DNA of 64,000 nt, taken from Streptomyces ardesiacus (GTDB lineage Bacteria > Actinomycetota > Actinomycetes > Streptomycetales > Streptomycetaceae). Position numbers and translations under genes: made by a program. Shown piece after piece: positions 17,277 to 25,465 of this stretch (its first letter is position 1; each line of letters opens with the position of its first letter). The notes beneath the pieces are model-generated. The model searched no databases, was not told where the DNA came from, and saw nothing but the letters and a program-made list of their open reading frames with translations. The stretch lies in the NCBI RefSeq assembly GCF_003112575.1, contig NZ_BEWC01000010.1, positions 248,001 to 312,000 of the forward strand, written 5' to 3'.

Positions 17277-17998
17277 GACGACACAGCCTCCAGGGCCTCT
17301 TCCAGGGTGAACGCCTTCGCGTAGAGGGCCTTCCCGACGATGGCCCCCTCGACACCGGCCGGGACGAGCCCGGCGATCGCGCGGAGGTCGTCCAGGGACG
17401 ACACTCCGCCGGAGGCCACGACCGGGCGGTCGGTGGCCGCGCACACGTTCTTCAGCAGCTCCAGGTTGGGGCCCTGGAGGGTGCCGTCCTTGGCGATGTC
17501 GGTGACGACGTACCGGGCGCAGCCCTCCCCGTTGAGGCGGTCCAGCGTCTCGTAGAGGTCGCCGCCGTCGCGGGTCCAGCCGCGGCCCCGGAGCGTGGTG
17601 CCCCGTACGTCCAGGCCGACCGCGATCCTGTCGCCGTGCTCGGCGATGACCTTGGCGACCCACTCGGGGGTCTCCAGGGCGGCGGTGCCGAGGTTCACCC
17701 GGGTGCAGCCGGTGGCGAGGGCGGCGGCGAGGGTGTCGTCGTCGCGGATGCCGCCGGACAGCTCCACCTTGATGTCCATCGCCTTGGCGACCTCGGCGAT
17801 CAGCGCGCGGTTGTCCCCGGTGCCGAACGCCGCGTCCAGGTCGACCAGGTGCAGCCACTCGGCGCCGGAGCGCTGCCAGGCGAGGGCGGCCTCCAGCGGG
17901 GAGCCGTAGGAGGTCTCGGTGCCGGACTCGCCGTGCACGAGGCGGACGGCCTGGCCGTCGCGGACGTCGACGGCGGGGAGGAGTTCGAGCTTGCTCAT
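17273..17998 (-). CDS. priA: bifunctional HisA/TrpF isomerase PriA
   Basis: 241 aa beta/alpha barrel. In Streptomyces and Mycobacterium this protein (PriA/HisA) isomerises both ProFAR (histidine) and PRA (tryptophan), replacing TrpF. The two catalytic aspartates are at D11 (LLPAVDVRDG) and D130 (IAVGLDVRGT), as reported for S. coelicolor PriA; SGGIRDDDTL (81-90) and VASGGVSSLDDL are the phosphate-binding loops. No trpF is found in the window's trp genes, which agrees with the dual role. ATG 17998 lies 2 nt after hisH. Confidence 0.96.
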   Translation of the reverse strand: MSKLELLPAVDVRDGQAVRLVHGESGTETSYGSPLEAALAWQRSGAEWLHLVDLDAAFGTGDNRALIAEVAKAMDIKVELSGGIRDDDTLAAALATGCTRVNLGTAALETPEWVAKVIAEHGDRIAVGLDVRGTTLRGRGWTRDGGDLYETLDRLNGEGCARYVVTDIAKDGTLQGPNLELLKNVCAATDRPVVASGGVSSLDDLRAIAGLVPAGVEGAIVGKALYAKAFTLEEALEAVSS

Positions 17999-18000
17999 CT

Positions 18001-18639
18001 CTACAGGGTCTCGATCCAGTTGGTGAGGAGCTGGGCTCCGGCGTCGCCGGACTTCTCGGGGTGGAACTGTGTGGCCCACAGCGCGCCGTTCTCCACGGCG
18101 GCCACGAAGGGCTTGCCGTGCGTGGACCAGGTGACCCGGGGCGCGGCGAGCAGCGGGTTGTGCGCCTCCTGGGTCCACTCGTGGACGGCGTAGGAGTGCA
18201 CGAAGTAGAGGCGGGCGTCGGCGTCGAGGCCGGCGAAGAGCTGGGAGTCGGCCGGTGCGTCGACCGTGTTCCAGCCCATGTGGGGCACGACGTCGGCCTG
18301 GAGCGGTCCGACCGTGCCGGGCCACTCGTCCAGACCCTCGGCCTGGACACCGTGCTCGATGCCGCGCGAGAAGAGGATCTGCATGCCGACGCAGATGCCC
18401 ATGACCGGGCGCCCGCCCGACAGCCGGCGGTCGACGATCCAGTCGCCGCGGGCGGCCTTGAGGCCGTCCATGCAGGCGGCGAAGGCGCCGACGCCGGGGA
18501 CCAGCAGCCCGTCGGCGTTCATCGCCTTGTCGTAGTCGCGGGTGATCTCGACGTCGGCGCCCGCGCGCGCGAGGGCGCGCTCGGCGGAGCGGACGTTGCC
18601 GAAGCCGTAGTCGAAGACGACGACCCGCTTGGAGTTCAC
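18001..18639 (-). CDS. hisH: imidazole glycerol phosphate synthase glutaminase subunit
   Basis: 212 aa class I glutamine amidotransferase that feeds ammonia to HisF. The nucleophile elbow GICVGMQIL puts Cys at C83, and the His-Glu pair is in ATQFHPEKSG near the C-terminus; the oxyanion strand has PGVGAF. Chosen start is GTG 18639 (VNSKRVVVFDYG), which has GGAG 9 nt upstream; GTG 18654 upstream would overlap the small membrane protein gene. Confidence 0.96.
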   Translation of the reverse strand: MNSKRVVVFDYGFGNVRSAERALARAGADVEITRDYDKAMNADGLLVPGVGAFAACMDGLKAARGDWIVDRRLSGGRPVMGICVGMQILFSRGIEHGVQAEGLDEWPGTVGPLQADVVPHMGWNTVDAPADSQLFAGLDADARLYFVHSYAVHEWTQEAHNPLLAAPRVTWSTHGKPFVAAVENGALWATQFHPEKSGDAGAQLLTNWIETL

Positions 18640-18644
18640 CGGGG

Positions 18645-18809
18645 TCAACTCCACACCTCCAGCCTCAGGACGCCCGCGAGCAGACACATGCCGGCGCCGA
18701 TGGAGAGCAGCACGATCAGGCCCCTGGGCATCTGCTGCTTGGCGAAGGAGTAGATGCCGCCGGCCAGGAAGAGGCCGACGACGATCAGTGCGGTGGACGT
18801 ACCGTTCAT
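18645..18809 (-). CDS. 54-aa membrane protein within the his operon
   Basis: ATG at 18807-18809 and TGA at 18645-18647. The product starts MNGTSTALIVVGLFLAGGIY, contains a short polar turn SFAKQQMPRG and a second helix LIVLLSIGAGMCLLAGVLRL, and ends EVWS: a two-helix hairpin membrane protein. Spacing is tight (3 nt after hisB, 5 nt before hisH), which strongly implies it is translated as part of the operon. No enzyme motif is visible. Function unknown; it might anchor or accompany the pathway, or simply be a hitch-hiker. Confidence 0.75.
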   Translation of the reverse strand: MNGTSTALIVVGLFLAGGIYSFAKQQMPRGLIVLLSIGAGMCLLAGVLRLEVWS

Positions 18810-18812
18810 GGG

Positions 18813-19406
18813 TTACAGCGCGCCCTTCGTGGAAGGCAGGATGCCGGCCGCGCGCGGGTCGCGCTCCGAGGCGTAGCGCAGGGCCCGGGCCAGCGCCTTG
18901 AACTGGCACTCCACGATGTGGTGCGCGTTGCGTCCGTAGGGCACGTGCACGTGCAGGGCGATCTGGGCCTGGGCGACGAAGGACTCCAGGATGTGCCGGG
19001 TCATCGTCACGTCGTACTCGCCGATCATCGGCGCCATGTTCTCGGGCTCGGTGTGCACGAGGTAGGGGCGGCCGGACAGGTCGACGGTGACCTGGGCGAG
19101 GGACTCGTCCAGCGGGACCGTGCAGTTGCCGAAGCGGTAGATGCCCACCTTGTCGCCGAGCGCCTGCTTGAAGGCGGCGCCCAGCGCGAGGGCGGTGTCC
19201 TCGATGGTGTGGTGGGAGTCGATGTGCAGGTCGCCGTCGGTCTTCACGGTCAGGTCGAACAGACCGTGCCGGCCGAGCTGGTCGAGCATGTGGTCGTAGA
19301 AGCCGACGCCGGTGGCGATGTCGGTCTTGCCGGTGCCGTCGAGGTCGATCTCGACGAGGACCGAGGTCTCCTTGGTCGTGCGCTCCACGCGTCCCACGCG
19401 GCTCAT
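18813..19406 (-). CDS. hisB: imidazoleglycerol-phosphate dehydratase
   Basis: 197 aa monofunctional IGPD (no histidinol phosphatase domain). The paired metal-binding motifs are FYDHMLDQLGRHG (about 41-53), DLHIDSHHTIEDTALALG (about 59-76), RNAHHIVECQFKALARAL and the internal duplicate pattern H-H-x-x-E; all Mn ligands are present. It starts with ATG 19406 overlapping the hisC stop by 4 nt. Histidinol phosphatase must be encoded elsewhere. Confidence 0.97.
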   Translation of the reverse strand: MSRVGRVERTTKETSVLVEIDLDGTGKTDIATGVGFYDHMLDQLGRHGLFDLTVKTDGDLHIDSHHTIEDTALALGAAFKQALGDKVGIYRFGNCTVPLDESLAQVTVDLSGRPYLVHTEPENMAPMIGEYDVTMTRHILESFVAQAQIALHVHVPYGRNAHHIVECQFKALARALRYASERDPRAAGILPSTKGAL

Positions 19407-20512
19407 GTGTTCTGCTCCTTCTTGACTTCACGTACCGCGTCGAGGAACGCGTCGTTCTCCTCCGGGGTGCCGGCGGTGACCCGCAGCCATCCCGGTACGC
19501 CGTTGTCCCGGACCAGGACGCCCCGGTCGAGGATCTTCCGCCAGGTTTCGTGGGAGTCCGCGAACCGCCCGAACTGGACGAAGTTGGCGTCGGACTCGGT
19601 CACCTCGTAGCCGACGGCCCGCAGTTCGGCGACGAGCCGGTCCCGCTCGGCCTTGAGCTGCTCGACGTACTTCAGCAGCGTGTCCGTGTGCTCCAGGGCC
19701 GCCAGCGCGGTCGCCTGGGTCACGGCCGACAGGTGGTACGGCAGCCGTACGAGCTGGACGGCGTCGACGACGGCCGGGTGCGCGGCGAGGTAGCCCAGGC
19801 GCAGGCCCGCCGCGCCGAACGCCTTCGACATGGTGCGGGAGATCACCAGGTTCGGCCGCCCGTCCAGCAGCGGCAGCAGCGAGGCGCCGTGGCTGAACTC
19901 GACGTACGCCTCGTCGACGACGACCATGCACGGCTTCGCCGCCCGGGCCGCCTCGTACACGGCGAGGACCGTCTCGGCCGGGACCGCGTTGCCGGTGGGG
20001 TTGTTGGGGGTCGTGACGAAGACGACGTCCGGGCGGTGCTCGGCGATGGCCCGCTCGGCGGCGGGCACGTCGATGGTGAAGTCCTCGCGGCGCGGCCCGG
20101 AGATCCAGCCGGTGCCGGTGCCGCGCGCGATGAGCCCGTGCATCGAGTACGACGGCTCGAAGCCGATCGCGGTGCGGCCGGGGCCGCCGAAGGTCTGCAG
20201 CAGTTGCTGGATGACCTCGTTGGAGCCGTTGGCCGCCCAGACGTTGCGCACGTCCAGCGGGTGCCCGGAGGTGTCGGTCAGGTACGCGGCGAGCCTCGTG
20301 CGCAGCTCGACCGCGTCCCGGTCGGGGTAGCGGTTGAGGTCGCGGGCGGCCTCGCGGACGCGCTCGGCGATCCGCTCGACCAGCGCCTCGGGCAGCGGGT
20401 AGGGGTTCTCGTTGGTGTTCAGCCGTACCGGCACGTCCAGTTGGGGAGCGCCGTAGGGGGACTTGCCGCGCAGCTCGTCCCGTACGGGGAGATCGTCGAT
20501 GCCGAACGTCAC
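19403..20512 (-). CDS. hisC: histidinol-phosphate aminotransferase
   Basis: 369 aa PLP enzyme of fold type I. NENPYPLPEAL opens the catalytic domain, and ISRTMSKAFGAAGLRLGY places the PLP lysine at K230 with the downstream Arg that binds phosphate. TTPNNPTGNAVP and VVVDEAYVEFS fit the cofactor pocket. The GTG start at 20512 overlaps the hisD stop (GTGA), and its end overlaps hisB. Confidence 0.97.
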   Translation of the reverse strand: MTFGIDDLPVRDELRGKSPYGAPQLDVPVRLNTNENPYPLPEALVERIAERVREAARDLNRYPDRDAVELRTRLAAYLTDTSGHPLDVRNVWAANGSNEVIQQLLQTFGGPGRTAIGFEPSYSMHGLIARGTGTGWISGPRREDFTIDVPAAERAIAEHRPDVVFVTTPNNPTGNAVPAETVLAVYEAARAAKPCMVVVDEAYVEFSHGASLLPLLDGRPNLVISRTMSKAFGAAGLRLGYLAAHPAVVDAVQLVRLPYHLSAVTQATALAALEHTDTLLKYVEQLKAERDRLVAELRAVGYEVTESDANFVQFGRFADSHETWRKILDRGVLVRDNGVPGWLRVTAGTPEENDAFLDAVREVKKEQNT

Positions 20513-21834
20513 TTGCTTTCCGGGACCTTCCACTCGAACCTCGCCTTGATCGCCGCGCCGTGCGCGGGCAGGTCCTCCGCCTCGGCCAGGGTCACGACGT
20601 GCCGCGCGACCTCGGCGAGCGCGTCGCGCGTGTAGTCGACGACGTGGATGCCGCGCAGGAAGGACTGCACGGACAGCCCGGAGGAGTGGCAGGCGCAGCC
20701 GCCGGTGGGCAGGACGTGGTTGGACCCGGCCGCGTAGTCGCCGAGCGAGACGGGCGCCCAGGGGCCGACGAAGATCGCGCCCGCGTTCTTGACCCGGTCG
20801 GCGACGGCGGCGGCGTCGGCGGTCTGGATCTCCAGGTGCTCCGCGCCGTAGGCGTCGACCACGCGCAGCCCCTCGTCCAGGCCGTCGACGAGGACGATCG
20901 CGGACTGGCGGCCGGCCAGGGCCGGACGGATCCGGTCCTCGACGTGCTTGGTGGCCTCGACCTGCGGCCGCAGCTCCTTCTCCACCGCGTCCGCCAGCTC
21001 CGCGGAGTCGGTGACCAGGACGGCGGCGGCCAGCGGGTCGTGCTCGGCCTGGCTGATCAGGTCGGAGGCGACGTGCACCGGGTCGGCGGTCGCGTCCGCC
21101 AGGACGGCGATCTCGGTCGGACCGGCCTCGGCGTCGATGCCGATCTTCCCGGTGAAGAAGCGCTTGGCGGCGGCGACCCAGATGTTCCCGGGGCCGGTGA
21201 CCATGTTGGCGGGCGCGCAGGACTCCGTGCCGTACGCGAACATCGCGACGGCGGTGGCGCCGCCGGCCGCGTAGACCTCGTCGACGCCGAGCAGGGCGCA
21301 GGCGGCCAGGATGGTGGGGTGCGGGATGCCGCCGAACTCGGCCTGCGCGGGCGAGGCGAGCGCGATCGAGCCGACACCGGCCTCCTGCGCGGGCACCACG
21401 TTCATGACCACGGACGACGGGTAGACCGACCGGCCGCCGGGCACGTAGAGCCCGACCCGCTCGACCGGCACCCACTTCTCGGTGACCGACCCGCCGGGCA
21501 CGACCTGCGTGGTGTGCGTGGTGCGGCGCTGCTCGCGGTGGACGAGGCGGGCACGGCGGACGGACTCCTCGAGCGCGGCGCGCACGGCCGGGTCGAGGCC
21601 CTCCAGCGCGCGGGTCAGCTCCTCGGCCGGGACACGCACCTGTTCCAGCCGGACGCCGTCGAACTGCTCGGTGAAGTCGATCAGCGCCGCGTCCCCGCGA
21701 TGATGCACGGCCTCGCAGATCGGACGCACCTTCTCCAGGGCGACCGAGACGTCGAAGTCGGCTCGGGGCAGCAGGTCGCGCAGGGCGGGGCCCTCGGGGA
21801 GGGCGTCGCCGCGCAGATCGATTCGGGAGATCAC
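20509..21834 (-). CDS. hisD: histidinol dehydrogenase
   Basis: 441 aa, NAD- and Zn-dependent, oxidising histidinol to histidine in two steps. The signature around GPTEIAVLADATADP, DLISQAEHDP and GAEHLEIQT with the C-terminal SNHVLPTGGCACHSSGLSV carries the Zn ligands (Gln, His, Asp, His) and catalytic Glu/His. GTG 21834 is the first gene of the his cluster; there is no strong Shine-Dalgarno sequence. A 21-nt palindrome (21874-21894) sits 39 nt upstream. Confidence 0.96.
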   Translation of the reverse strand: MISRIDLRGDALPEGPALRDLLPRADFDVSVALEKVRPICEAVHHRGDAALIDFTEQFDGVRLEQVRVPAEELTRALEGLDPAVRAALEESVRRARLVHREQRRTTHTTQVVPGGSVTEKWVPVERVGLYVPGGRSVYPSSVVMNVVPAQEAGVGSIALASPAQAEFGGIPHPTILAACALLGVDEVYAAGGATAVAMFAYGTESCAPANMVTGPGNIWVAAAKRFFTGKIGIDAEAGPTEIAVLADATADPVHVASDLISQAEHDPLAAAVLVTDSAELADAVEKELRPQVEATKHVEDRIRPALAGRQSAIVLVDGLDEGLRVVDAYGAEHLEIQTADAAAVADRVKNAGAIFVGPWAPVSLGDYAAGSNHVLPTGGCACHSSGLSVQSFLRGIHVVDYTRDALAEVARHVVTLAEAEDLPAHGAAIKARFEWKVPESK

Positions 21835-21873
21835 GGAACCAATTCTCTCAGACCCGCGTCGGGCACGGTCCGC

Positions 21874-21894
21874 GCGTATCAGTGGCTGATACGC
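21874..21894. promoter_or_regulatory. perfect palindrome upstream of hisD
   Basis: GCGTATCAG-TGG-CTGATACGC, 9-bp arms and 3-nt spacer, in the 199-nt divergent gap between hisD and the plus-strand gene at 22034. Its size and symmetry suit a dimeric repressor site or a leader hairpin. The core CTGATAC is A/T-rich compared with its flanks. Confidence 0.55.
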
Positions 21895-22033
21895 AACGCG
21901 ACGGACCGCACCGCCCAGGGTGAACTCGCGCGATCCGTGCTCACTTTGAGTGTTCGGAAGGTCACCCAGCGGGCATGAACGGTTGTACGAAGGGTGAGCG
22001 ACCGACGAGTAGACGGGGAGGGAGTGAACCACT

Positions 22034-23611
22034 GTGACCGACGGGGCCGGCCATCGTGACGGAGCGCTGCCGGACGACCTGACCATCGCCGAGACCGGAA
22101 TGTGGCAGGCCTTCCGCAACGGCAGTGTGTACGACCTGAGCAGCGGCGACGCGCTCGTCGACGACCCGCACGGCATGCGCCCGTGGGGACCGGAGCGCAC
22201 GGTGCGGGCGCGCATCGTGTGCTGGCTGCTCCTCGACGGCCCGCCGGCGCTCGCGGGCCGGGTGTCCTCGCTGCAGCTGGTCGGCGTGCGCATCAGCGAC
22301 ACGATGGACCTGGCGGGCGGCACGGTGGTGCCGTACGTGGAGCTGCGGCGCTGCCGCTTCGACCGGGAGGTGCTGCTGCCGGAGACCCGGTTCACGACGG
22401 TGCGGCTGGTGGACTGCGCGGTGCCGCGCCTGGAGGCGGCCCGGCTGCACACCGAGGGCGACCTGCACCTGCCGCGCTCCCGCTTCCCGGGCGGCATCCG
22501 GCTCACGGACGCGCAGATAGGCACCGACCTGCTGCTCAACCAGGCGGTCGTGCACCGGGACCGCAGCGGCCGTGCCATCGCCGCGGACGGTCTGACGGTC
22601 GGGCAGGACCTCCAGGCCGAGATGCTGGAGTCGCACGGCGAGGTGAGTCTGCGCAGCGCCCAGGTCGGCGTGTCGCTGAGCCTGCGCGGGGCCCGCCTCC
22701 TCAACCCGTACACGCGGCACGCGCTGAACGCCCCGCAGCTCACGGTGGAGCGCACGCTGTACCTGACCCCGGCGGGCCTGGGCAGCCCCTTGCTGCGCGG
22801 CACCACCCCCGCGCAGGGCACCCGCATCCAGCGCTTCGAGTGCGAGGGCGGGGTGCGCCTCGACGACGGGCGGTTCGGCGACGCCCTGGACCTGGAGCAC
22901 GCGCGGTTCACCTTCACCGACGACCAGGAGCTGTCGCTGCGCCGGGTGCAGACGCCCGAGCTGCGTTTCCTGGGCGAGCGTCCGGCGCGCGGGCGGGTGG
23001 TGCTGTCGGGGGCACGGGTGGTCAACCTGATGGACCGCGCGGACAGTTGGCCGGGTCCGGGGCGGCTGCACATGGGCGGCTTCGCCTACGAGAACCTGGT
23101 GCCGCGCGGGCCGTTCCCGCTGGCGAAGCGGCTGCGCTGGGTGGGCGCCGCGACCGCCGAGTACCACCCGGAGCCGTACGAGCGGCTCGCCGCCGTGCTG
23201 CGGGCCGGCGGCGAGGACGAGGACGCCCGCGAGGTGCTGCTCGCCAAGCACCGGCGGCGGCGCGAGAGCCTGCCCCTGGCCGCGAAGCTGGTGGGGTACG
23301 CGCAGGACTGGACGGTCGCCTACGGCTACCGGCCCGGCCGGGCGGCGGTGTGGATGGCGGTGCTGTGGGCGGCCGGCTCGCTCGCCTTCGCCCGCGCGGA
23401 CCCGCCCGCGCCGCAGAGCGGCGAACACCCGCAGTGGAACCCGTCCCTCTACGCCCTGGACCTGCTCCTCCCGGTGATCGACCTCGGCCAGGTGGGCTTC
23501 TGGCAGCTCCACGACGGCTGGCAGTGGCTGTCGACGGCCCTGGTCCTGCTGGGCTGGGTCCTGGCGACGACGGTGGCGGCGGGCGCGACCCGCCTGCTCC
23601 GCAGGAACTGA
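22034..23611 (+). CDS. membrane-anchored beta-helix-like protein of unknown function
   Basis: 525 aa from GTG 22034. The first roughly 330 residues contain repeated short units with the pattern LxLxxxxhxxxLxhxxxxF, such as GGTVVPYVELRRCRFDREVLL, DLHLPRSRF, GGIRLTDAQIGTDLL, GEVSLRSAQVGVSLSLRGARL, resembling a right-handed beta helix or pentapeptide-like coil. A linker with Tyr-Glu/Arg-rich helices (residues 370-420) follows, then two to three transmembrane helices at the C-terminus (VWMAVLWAAGSLAFA and LSTALVLLGWVLATTVAAG). Similar Streptomyces proteins have been named membrane oxidoreductase, but I see no cofactor motif to support this. It is divergent from hisD. Confidence 0.75.
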   Translation: MTDGAGHRDGALPDDLTIAETGMWQAFRNGSVYDLSSGDALVDDPHGMRPWGPERTVRARIVCWLLLDGPPALAGRVSSLQLVGVRISDTMDLAGGTVVPYVELRRCRFDREVLLPETRFTTVRLVDCAVPRLEAARLHTEGDLHLPRSRFPGGIRLTDAQIGTDLLLNQAVVHRDRSGRAIAADGLTVGQDLQAEMLESHGEVSLRSAQVGVSLSLRGARLLNPYTRHALNAPQLTVERTLYLTPAGLGSPLLRGTTPAQGTRIQRFECEGGVRLDDGRFGDALDLEHARFTFTDDQELSLRRVQTPELRFLGERPARGRVVLSGARVVNLMDRADSWPGPGRLHMGGFAYENLVPRGPFPLAKRLRWVGAATAEYHPEPYERLAAVLRAGGEDEDAREVLLAKHRRRRESLPLAAKLVGYAQDWTVAYGYRPGRAAVWMAVLWAAGSLAFARADPPAPQSGEHPQWNPSLYALDLLLPVIDLGQVGFWQLHDGWQWLSTALVLLGWVLATTVAAGATRLLRRN

Positions 23612-23740
23612 CCGCTCCGCACGGCGCCCCGGACAGCCCGCGGACCCGGCCGGCGCGGTGCGGAGCCCGGCGGGAACCCGACCGGCGGAAGCCTGGGCGG
23701 GCCGCACAACCATCCCGGACCCTCGACCGTCGTACTGGCC

Positions 23741-24709
23741 ATGCTGCGCGCGTTCCTGCGGGCCGCCGCCCGGGCCCGCTCCCGGTCACCGCGGCCCGCC
23801 CCCGACGACGACGTGCTCCTCGACGCCCCCGACGACCGACTCGCCCCCGCCCTCGTCGCCGCGGCCCGCGGTGAGCACGGCCCCGCGGCCGGTCTCCTCG
23901 CCGGCACCCGCGAGCACGCCGAGTGGGACCACCGCGACCGCTACGCAACCCGGCTCGCCGCCTTCGCCCGCTCCCGCTCCGAGTGGCTCGACGCCTGGCG
24001 CGCCACCGCCCCGGAGGACCCCGACGCCCTGCTGGTGGCGGCCCGGCTGGCGGTCCGCCGGCGCTGGGACTCACCTGCCCGCGCCGAACTCCTGCGCCAG
24101 GTCGTGCCCGCCGTCGTCGCCGCCGCCGAGGCGGCCGGCCCCGTCGACCCGGTGCCGTGGCGGACCGCGCTGGACGCCGCCCGGGGCGCGGGCGCCGCGC
24201 ACCCCGAGTTCGAGCGGCTGTGGGAACAGGCGGTCCGCCGCTCCCCGCACCACTACGGCAGCCACGTCTCCGCCCTGGAGTACCTGGCCGACACCTCGCC
24301 CGGTGCCCACGGCGAGTGCCTGGACTTCGCGGAGACGGCCGCCCAGGACGCCCCCGAGGACGCGCTCGTGCGGGCCCTGCCCCTGCGCGCGGCCTTCACC
24401 TGCCTGACGGCCCCCGGCACCGCCGTCCGCGCGCACCGCCCCCGTCTGGACGCCGCCGCCGACCGTGCGGCCGCCCTGTCGGCCGCCCACCCGCCGGCCG
24501 ACCCCTGGGCCGCGGAGCTGCGGAACCTGCTCGTCTACGTCCTCGTACGCCTGGGACGCCACCAGGACGCCGCGGAGCAACTGCGGCTGACCGGCCCGTA
24601 CGTGACGTCCTTCCCGTGGGACCGGGACGCCGACGAGCCCGACCCGCTCGGCCGTTTCCTCCAGGTGCGCGCGGACGTCCATGCGCACCTGGGAGCGGGC
24701 GCCCATTAG
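23741..24709 (+). CDS. hypothetical alpha-helical (TPR-like) protein
   Basis: 322 aa. Nearly all helical, Ala/Arg/Leu-rich, with repeating aromatic anchors (WDHRDRYATRLAAFA, WLDAWRAT, FERLWEQAVRRSP) that look like degenerate tetratricopeptide-type helices; no catalytic motif, signal peptide or membrane span. A distinctive motif SPHHYGSHVSALEYLAD may help define its family. The gene ends 11 nt before the Lon-domain gene, so the two are likely co-transcribed. Product not recognised. Confidence 0.7.
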   Translation: MLRAFLRAAARARSRSPRPAPDDDVLLDAPDDRLAPALVAAARGEHGPAAGLLAGTREHAEWDHRDRYATRLAAFARSRSEWLDAWRATAPEDPDALLVAARLAVRRRWDSPARAELLRQVVPAVVAAAEAAGPVDPVPWRTALDAARGAGAAHPEFERLWEQAVRRSPHHYGSHVSALEYLADTSPGAHGECLDFAETAAQDAPEDALVRALPLRAAFTCLTAPGTAVRAHRPRLDAAADRAAALSAAHPPADPWAAELRNLLVYVLVRLGRHQDAAEQLRLTGPYVTSFPWDRDADEPDPLGRFLQVRADVHAHLGAGAH

Positions 24710-24720
24710 GCTTCTGCGTC

Positions 24721-25461
24721 GTGACCACCGTCCGGCTCCCCCTCTTCCCCCTGAACTCGGTCCTGTTCCCGGGGCTGGTGCTTCCGCTCAGCGTCTTCGA
24801 GGAGCGCTACCGCGCCATGATGCGCGAGCTGCTGAAGACCCCGGAGGACGAACCACGCCGGTTCGCCGTCGTGGCGATCCGCGACGGCCACGAGGTGGCC
24901 CGGACCGCCCCCGGCCTGCCCGATCCGACGGCGACCGTCGAGCACGGGCCCACGGCCGGCTTCGGGGCCGACCCGCTCAAGGCGTTCCACAAGGTGGGCT
25001 GCGTCGCGGACGCCGCGACGATCCGCGAGCGGGCCGACGGCACCTTCGAGGTGCTCGCGACCGGCACCAGCCGGGTGCGCCTGACCTCCGTGGACGCCTC
25101 GGGCCCCTTCCTGACCGGCGAGCTGGAGCCGCTGCCCGAGGAGCCGGGCGACGAGGCGGGTGCCCTGGCCGAGGGGGTGCTGCGGTCCTTCCGGCAGTAC
25201 CAGAAGCGGCTGGCGGGGGCCCGTGAGCGGTCGCTGGCGACCGGCTCCGACCTGCCGGACGAACCGGGTGTGGTCTCCTATCTGGTCGCCGCCGCGATGG
25301 TGCTGGACACGCCGACGAAGCAGCGTCTGCTCCAGTCCCCGGACACCGCGTCGCGGCTGCGGGACGAGCTGAGACTCCTGCGCTCCGAGACCTCCATCAT
25401 CCGTACGCTGCCGTCCCTGCCGGCGTCGGACCTGACGCGCGGCCCGACGAGTCTCAACTGA
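24721..25461 (+). CDS. stand-alone Lon N-terminal (LON substrate-binding) domain protein
   Basis: 246 aa from GTG 24721. It starts RLPLFPLNSVLFPGLVLPLSVFEERYRAMM, the defining opening of the Lon N-terminal/PUA-like domain, followed by GTSRVRLTSV and the helical tail YQKRLAGARERSL. No ATPase or protease domain follows, so it is not Lon protease. Stand-alone proteins of this type may present or bind protein substrates, but the role in actinobacteria is unknown. The next gene starts 5 nt after its stop. Confidence 0.87.
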   Translation: MTTVRLPLFPLNSVLFPGLVLPLSVFEERYRAMMRELLKTPEDEPRRFAVVAIRDGHEVARTAPGLPDPTATVEHGPTAGFGADPLKAFHKVGCVADAATIRERADGTFEVLATGTSRVRLTSVDASGPFLTGELEPLPEEPGDEAGALAEGVLRSFRQYQKRLAGARERSLATGSDLPDEPGVVSYLVAAAMVLDTPTKQRLLQSPDTASRLRDELRLLRSETSIIRTLPSLPASDLTRGPTSLN

Positions 25462-25465
25462 GGTA

